DNA from: Pseudomonadota bacterium
GTDB taxonomy: Bacteria; Pseudomonadota; Alphaproteobacteria; Rhizobiales; Devosiaceae
Direction: 5' to 3'
Length of the DNA stretch: 5,540 bases
NCBI GenBank assembly: GCA_023433775.1
Contig: JAEYTY010000048.1
Coordinates: 1-5,540, forward strand
Both the position numbers and the translations under genes were made by a program. The notes under the pieces were generated by a model. That model ran no database searches and was not told where the DNA came from. It worked only from the letters and a program-made list of their open reading frames with translations. Below, one piece after another: positions 4,637-5,540 of the stretch (position 1 is the first letter of the stretch; the number at the start of each line of letters is the position of its first letter).

Positions 4637-5540
4637 ATGGGTCTGAAGATGGTGTCATCAGAAGCACAATTGCGACTGCCGCCAATGGCGCGCCTGCTGG
4701 CCGCCATTGGGATATTTGCCATTTCAGCGCTTGCCGCACTTTGGCTGGCAACGTCGCAGCCCTGGCTGGGTCTGGTGATGCGCGCGGGCGACGACGGACT
4801 GGTTGGTCTGGTTGAAGTGCAGCGAGCCGATCTTCCGGCGGAGTTACGTTCCGGCGTCCGGATCACCCACGTCGGCACGACCGAACTCAGGGCTGGCGAC
4901 GTCATCGAAGAGCCCGACACATTGTCCAGCTATGAGCTGCTCAACGCATTCCGCGCCCGGCAAGCCGAAATCGCGGCAACCTTGGCGCTGCCTCAGGTCG
5001 TGATCGGCTGGTCTGACGAAAATCTGGCAGCTCAGCAGGTAACCATTGCCCCCTATGCGGGCCGGCCGGCATGGTCGCTGCCGTTCGAATTCTGGCTGCA
5101 ACTGTTCGTCGGCGGCGCCGGCGCCATTGTTGGCGGATGGGTCTGGGCGCTCAAGCGCGACAGGCCGAGTGTGTTTTTGGCCATTTCCGGCTTCGGGCTG
5201 ATGGCCTCTGCGCTGAGTGCCTCAGTCTACAGCACGCGGGAGCTGGCGCTTGACGCCGGGCTGTTTAGCGCCCTGAACGCCGGCAATTTTTTGGGCACCA
5301 ATATCTTCGGCCTCGCGCTTATCAGTCTCCTGCTGAGCTATCCAAAGCGGATTGGCGGAGCCTGGATCATTCTTGGGGTATGGATGATCGGGCTTGGCCT
5401 GGTCGGGGCACAACTGCTGCAATTGATGCCCTCGCAGACCATTGGCTCCTATGGGCCGATGCTCGGTCAATTTTGCGTCATTCTGGCGCTGGTGGTCTTC
5501 CAGCTTTTCGCCTCTCGTCGCTCTCCACTTGCCCGGGCGG
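4637..5540 (+). CDS. Multi-pass membrane protein with PDZ-like region, probable N-terminus of a sensor histidine kinase (partial, 3' end outside window)
   Basis: The frame stays open from ATG 4637 to the window edge, giving 301 residues and no stop. One helix spans about 18-38. It is followed by an extracytoplasmic stretch (about 44-147) that begins Gln-Pro-Trp-Leu-Gly-Leu. Its strand and Gly patterns recall a PDZ domain (Gly-Val-Arg-Ile-Thr-His-Val-Gly at 73-80), followed by Glu-Glu-Pro-Asp (91-94) and a helical Ala-Phe-x-Ala-Arg-Gln (104-109). Five more helices follow at about 150-171, 178-198, 209-234, 241-264 and 273-293. From memory this layout resembles the sensor half of 7TM-type (ComP-like) histidine kinases in proteobacteria. 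The kinase domains are not visible, so that call is inference; another polytopic PDZ protein is possible. GGAG at 4626-4629 lies 7 bases before ATG 4637; ATG 4649 and 4685 are alternatives. The gene diverges from the envelope-protein operon. Confidence 0.72.
   Translation, partial: MGLKMVSSEAQLRLPPMARLLAAIGIFAISALAALWLATSQPWLGLVMRAGDDGLVGLVEVQRADLPAELRSGVRITHVGTTELRAGDVIEEPDTLSSYELLNAFRARQAEIAATLALPQVVIGWSDENLAAQQVTIAPYAGRPAWSLPFEFWLQLFVGGAGAIVGGWVWALKRDRPSVFLAISGFGLMASALSASVYSTRELALDAGLFSALNAGNFLGTNIFGLALISLLLSYPKRIGGAWIILGVWMIGLGLVGAQLLQLMPSQTIGSYGPMLGQFCVILALVVFQLFASRRSPLARA

Noticed and set aside
4521..4751. Upstream in-frame extension of the 151-aa membrane protein
   Set aside because: It would overlap the start of the divergent sensor-like gene and cross the promoter region, and it puts a long non-signal sequence before the membrane segment. 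ATG 4520 has a good ribosome binding site.

Overview
This is a GC-rich, gene-dense bacterial window. The gene content is a LuxR-type regulator with an autoinducer-binding fold, an exported protein with a bacterial SH3-like C-terminus, several other exported proteins and a multi-pass sensor-like protein. Together with the base composition this suggests an alphaproteobacterium, perhaps a marine lineage related to Hyphomonadaceae or Maricaulaceae. That placement is an inference from protein style; no rRNA or other marker is present. I saw no tRNA, rRNA, CRISPR array, insertion sequence or phage gene.

Left part (1-1403). Positions 1-96 hold no assignable gene. A small predicted secreted protein of unknown function runs leftward (97-528). 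A 155-bp divergent intergenic region separates it from a rightward LuxR-family regulator (684-1403, GTG start). That region holds two clean inverted repeats. One, at 653-668, has the CT-N12-AG form of a lux/las box and ends 15 bases before the regulator's start codon. No LuxI-type synthase is in view, so the regulator is a 'solo' as far as the window shows.

Middle part (1432-4520). Three leftward genes follow, read from right to left. The first encodes a membrane-anchored 151-residue protein (4065-4520). The second encodes an exported 274-residue protein with an SH3-like C-terminus (3247-4071), whose start codon overlaps the previous stop by 7 bases. After a 150-bp gap comes a 554-residue exported protein (1432-3096) built from four tandem repeats. 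Each repeat opens with Trp-Cys and closes with Cys about 80 residues later, so the eight cysteines of the mature protein fall into four regular pairs. All three products are predicted to act outside the cytoplasm.

Right part (4521-5540). A 116-bp divergent region separates this cluster from a rightward gene that runs off the window (4637 to beyond 5540). Its first 301 residues show one membrane helix, a roughly 100-residue extracytoplasmic PDZ-like stretch and five more membrane helices. This resembles the sensor half of 7TM-type histidine kinases, but the diagnostic kinase domains would lie outside the window.

Functional reading, by inference: two regulatory proteins (a LuxR solo and a probable membrane sensor) flank genes for uncharacterised envelope proteins. 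The most testable points are the lux-box-like operator, the four-repeat Trp-Cys/Cys protein, and the divergent sensor/envelope-protein arrangement.
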